From an uncultured Clostridia bacterium (GTDB lineage: Bacteria; Bacillota; Clostridia; UBA1381), in the NCBI GenBank assembly GCA_945948775.1, contig CAMFCK010000043.1:1-6839 (forward strand): a stretch of DNA of 6,839 nt, read 5' to 3'. The notes beneath the pieces were generated by a model, which was not told where the DNA came from, searched no databases, and saw only the letters and a program-made list of their open reading frames with translations. The first letter of the stretch is position 1. The number at the start of each line of letters is the position of its first letter. The position numbers and the translations under genes are program-made. This document shows positions 6,040 to 6,839 of the stretch, in pieces.

Positions 6040-6839
6040 ATGCAGCCAAATATATACAAATTATCCGAGATGACAAAACAGCAGCGCGAATTTATCATGC
6101 GCCGAGCAGAGCTTGATATTACAGAGCAGATGAAGGTTGCCACAGAGGTATCGAATGATATTCGTGCGCGCGGCGATGCGGCGGTGCTTGAATATACAGA
6201 AAAATTTGACCATGTAAAGCTCAGCACTGATAAAATGAAGGTAACTCAGGAGGAAATAGAGGCAGGTTATAAAAACCTTGACGCAGAGACACGCGAGGCG
6301 ATTGAATATGCTTATAAGAATATTTATGACTTCCATGAAAAGCAGCTTCCTGAGGAAATGTGGTTCACAATGGTGGATGACGGGCTTATGGTCGGAGAAA
6401 AGACTACTCCGATAGTTGATGTCTGCCTTTATGTGCCGCACGGCAAGGGCAGCTTCCCCTCGGTATTATGTATGCTGGCAATTCCTGCCGTGGTTGCAAA
6501 GGTACCTAAAATTGTTGTAGTAACGCCTCCGAATGAAAAAGGCGAGGTGGACGACGCTATTTTGGCGGCGGCAAAGATTATCGGAATAACAGAAATATAT
6601 AAGGTTGGCGGAATACAGGCGGTAGCTGCTGTGGCATACGGAACCGAAACTATCCCGAAATGCCATAAGATCATCGGCCCGGGCAACAGCTACGCGACGG
6701 CTGCAAAGCGTGTGCTTGCAAGCTACATAGACGCAGGACTGCCTGCAGGACCGAGCGAGGCAATAATACTGTGCGATGAACATGCCGATCCGGAAAAAGC
6801 TGCCTTGGACTGGATGATCGAGGCAGAGCATGGACCGGA
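6040..6839 (+). CDS. hisD: Histidinol dehydrogenase family protein (HisD-like), 5' part; runs off the right edge
   Basis: HisD oxidises L-histidinol to L-histidine with two NAD+, the last step of histidine synthesis, using a zinc ion. The frame is open from the ATG to the window end: 266 of an expected 420-440 residues. Family marks are GDAAVLEYTEKFD (45-57), YVPHGKGSFPS (131-141), GGIQAVAAVAYGTE (190-203), GPGN (213-216), LPAGPSE (234-240) and EAEHGP (261-266). Several differ from the canonical forms recalled from E. coli HisD. YxPGG has become YVPHG, the Asp before AGPSE is replaced by Gly, and the zinc-ligand Gln of QAEHGP is Glu261, while the His ligand (His264) is kept. The catalytic Glu-His pair lies beyond the window. 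It may therefore be a HisD paralogue with another alcohol or aldehyde substrate; the fold is secure, the reaction less so. It lies 64 bp after dnaJ with no clear promoter or terminator between, so co-transcription with dnaJ is possible. Confidence 0.85.
   Translation, partial: MQPNIYKLSEMTKQQREFIMRRAELDITEQMKVATEVSNDIRARGDAAVLEYTEKFDHVKLSTDKMKVTQEEIEAGYKNLDAETREAIEYAYKNIYDFHEKQLPEEMWFTMVDDGLMVGEKTTPIVDVCLYVPHGKGSFPSVLCMLAIPAVVAKVPKIVVVTPPNEKGEVDDAILAAAKIIGITEIYKVGGIQAVAAVAYGTETIPKCHKIIGPGNSYATAAKRVLASYIDAGLPAGPSEAIILCDEHADPEKAALDWMIEAEHGP

Noticed and set aside
6061..6831. Minus-strand open frames opposite the HisD-like gene
   Set aside because: The + strand is open across the whole stretch with clear family motifs. 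The reverse frames show no recognisable domain or ribosome binding site.

Overview
The window carries the classical HrcA-controlled heat-shock chaperone cluster of a low-to-moderate-GC Firmicute, in the order hemW (3' part), hrcA, grpE, dnaK, dnaJ, followed by the 5' part of a histidinol-dehydrogenase family gene. All six genes are on the + strand. The lineage is most likely Clostridia, perhaps a gut Ruminococcaceae/Oscillospiraceae-type organism. The evidence is the gene order hemW-hrcA-grpE-dnaK-dnaJ, a CIRCE operator, a DnaK of the Gram-positive type lacking the roughly 23-24-residue insertion of proteobacterial DnaK, and strong Shine-Dalgarno sites. The genus cannot be fixed from this sequence alone.

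Layout. Positions 1-939 encode the C-terminal 312 residues of HemW, a radical-SAM haem chaperone; its start and its iron-sulfur cysteine motif lie upstream of the window. The 143-bp gap to hrcA holds an AT-rich inverted repeat, a TTGACA promoter with an extended -10, and a perfect CIRCE operator that overlaps the predicted transcription start. hrcA (1083-2144) and grpE (2147-2722) are almost contiguous, and grpE starts at TTG. dnaK (2783-4648) follows after 60 bp. A 190-bp gap then contains a perfect 9-bp stem-loop without a U-tract and a second, very good extended -10 promoter with no CIRCE. dnaJ (4839-5975) follows. After 64 bp with no convincing promoter or terminator, a HisD-family gene runs off the right edge (6040 onward).

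How the genes work together. HrcA binds CIRCE and represses its own operon, so the repressor, the nucleotide-exchange factor GrpE and the Hsp70 DnaK are co-expressed when HrcA is inactivated by heat. DnaJ, the J-domain partner of DnaK, appears to have a promoter of its own outside CIRCE control, which could partly uncouple its level from DnaK/GrpE. The HisD-like gene has no obvious functional link to the chaperones.

This is mainly an ordinary, well-known locus. No novel system was found. The points worth a second look are the dnaK-dnaJ boundary (hairpin plus private promoter that resembles the hrcA promoter), the TTG start of grpE, and the HisD-like protein, whose conserved motifs differ from canonical histidinol dehydrogenase, including a Glu where a zinc-binding Gln is expected.
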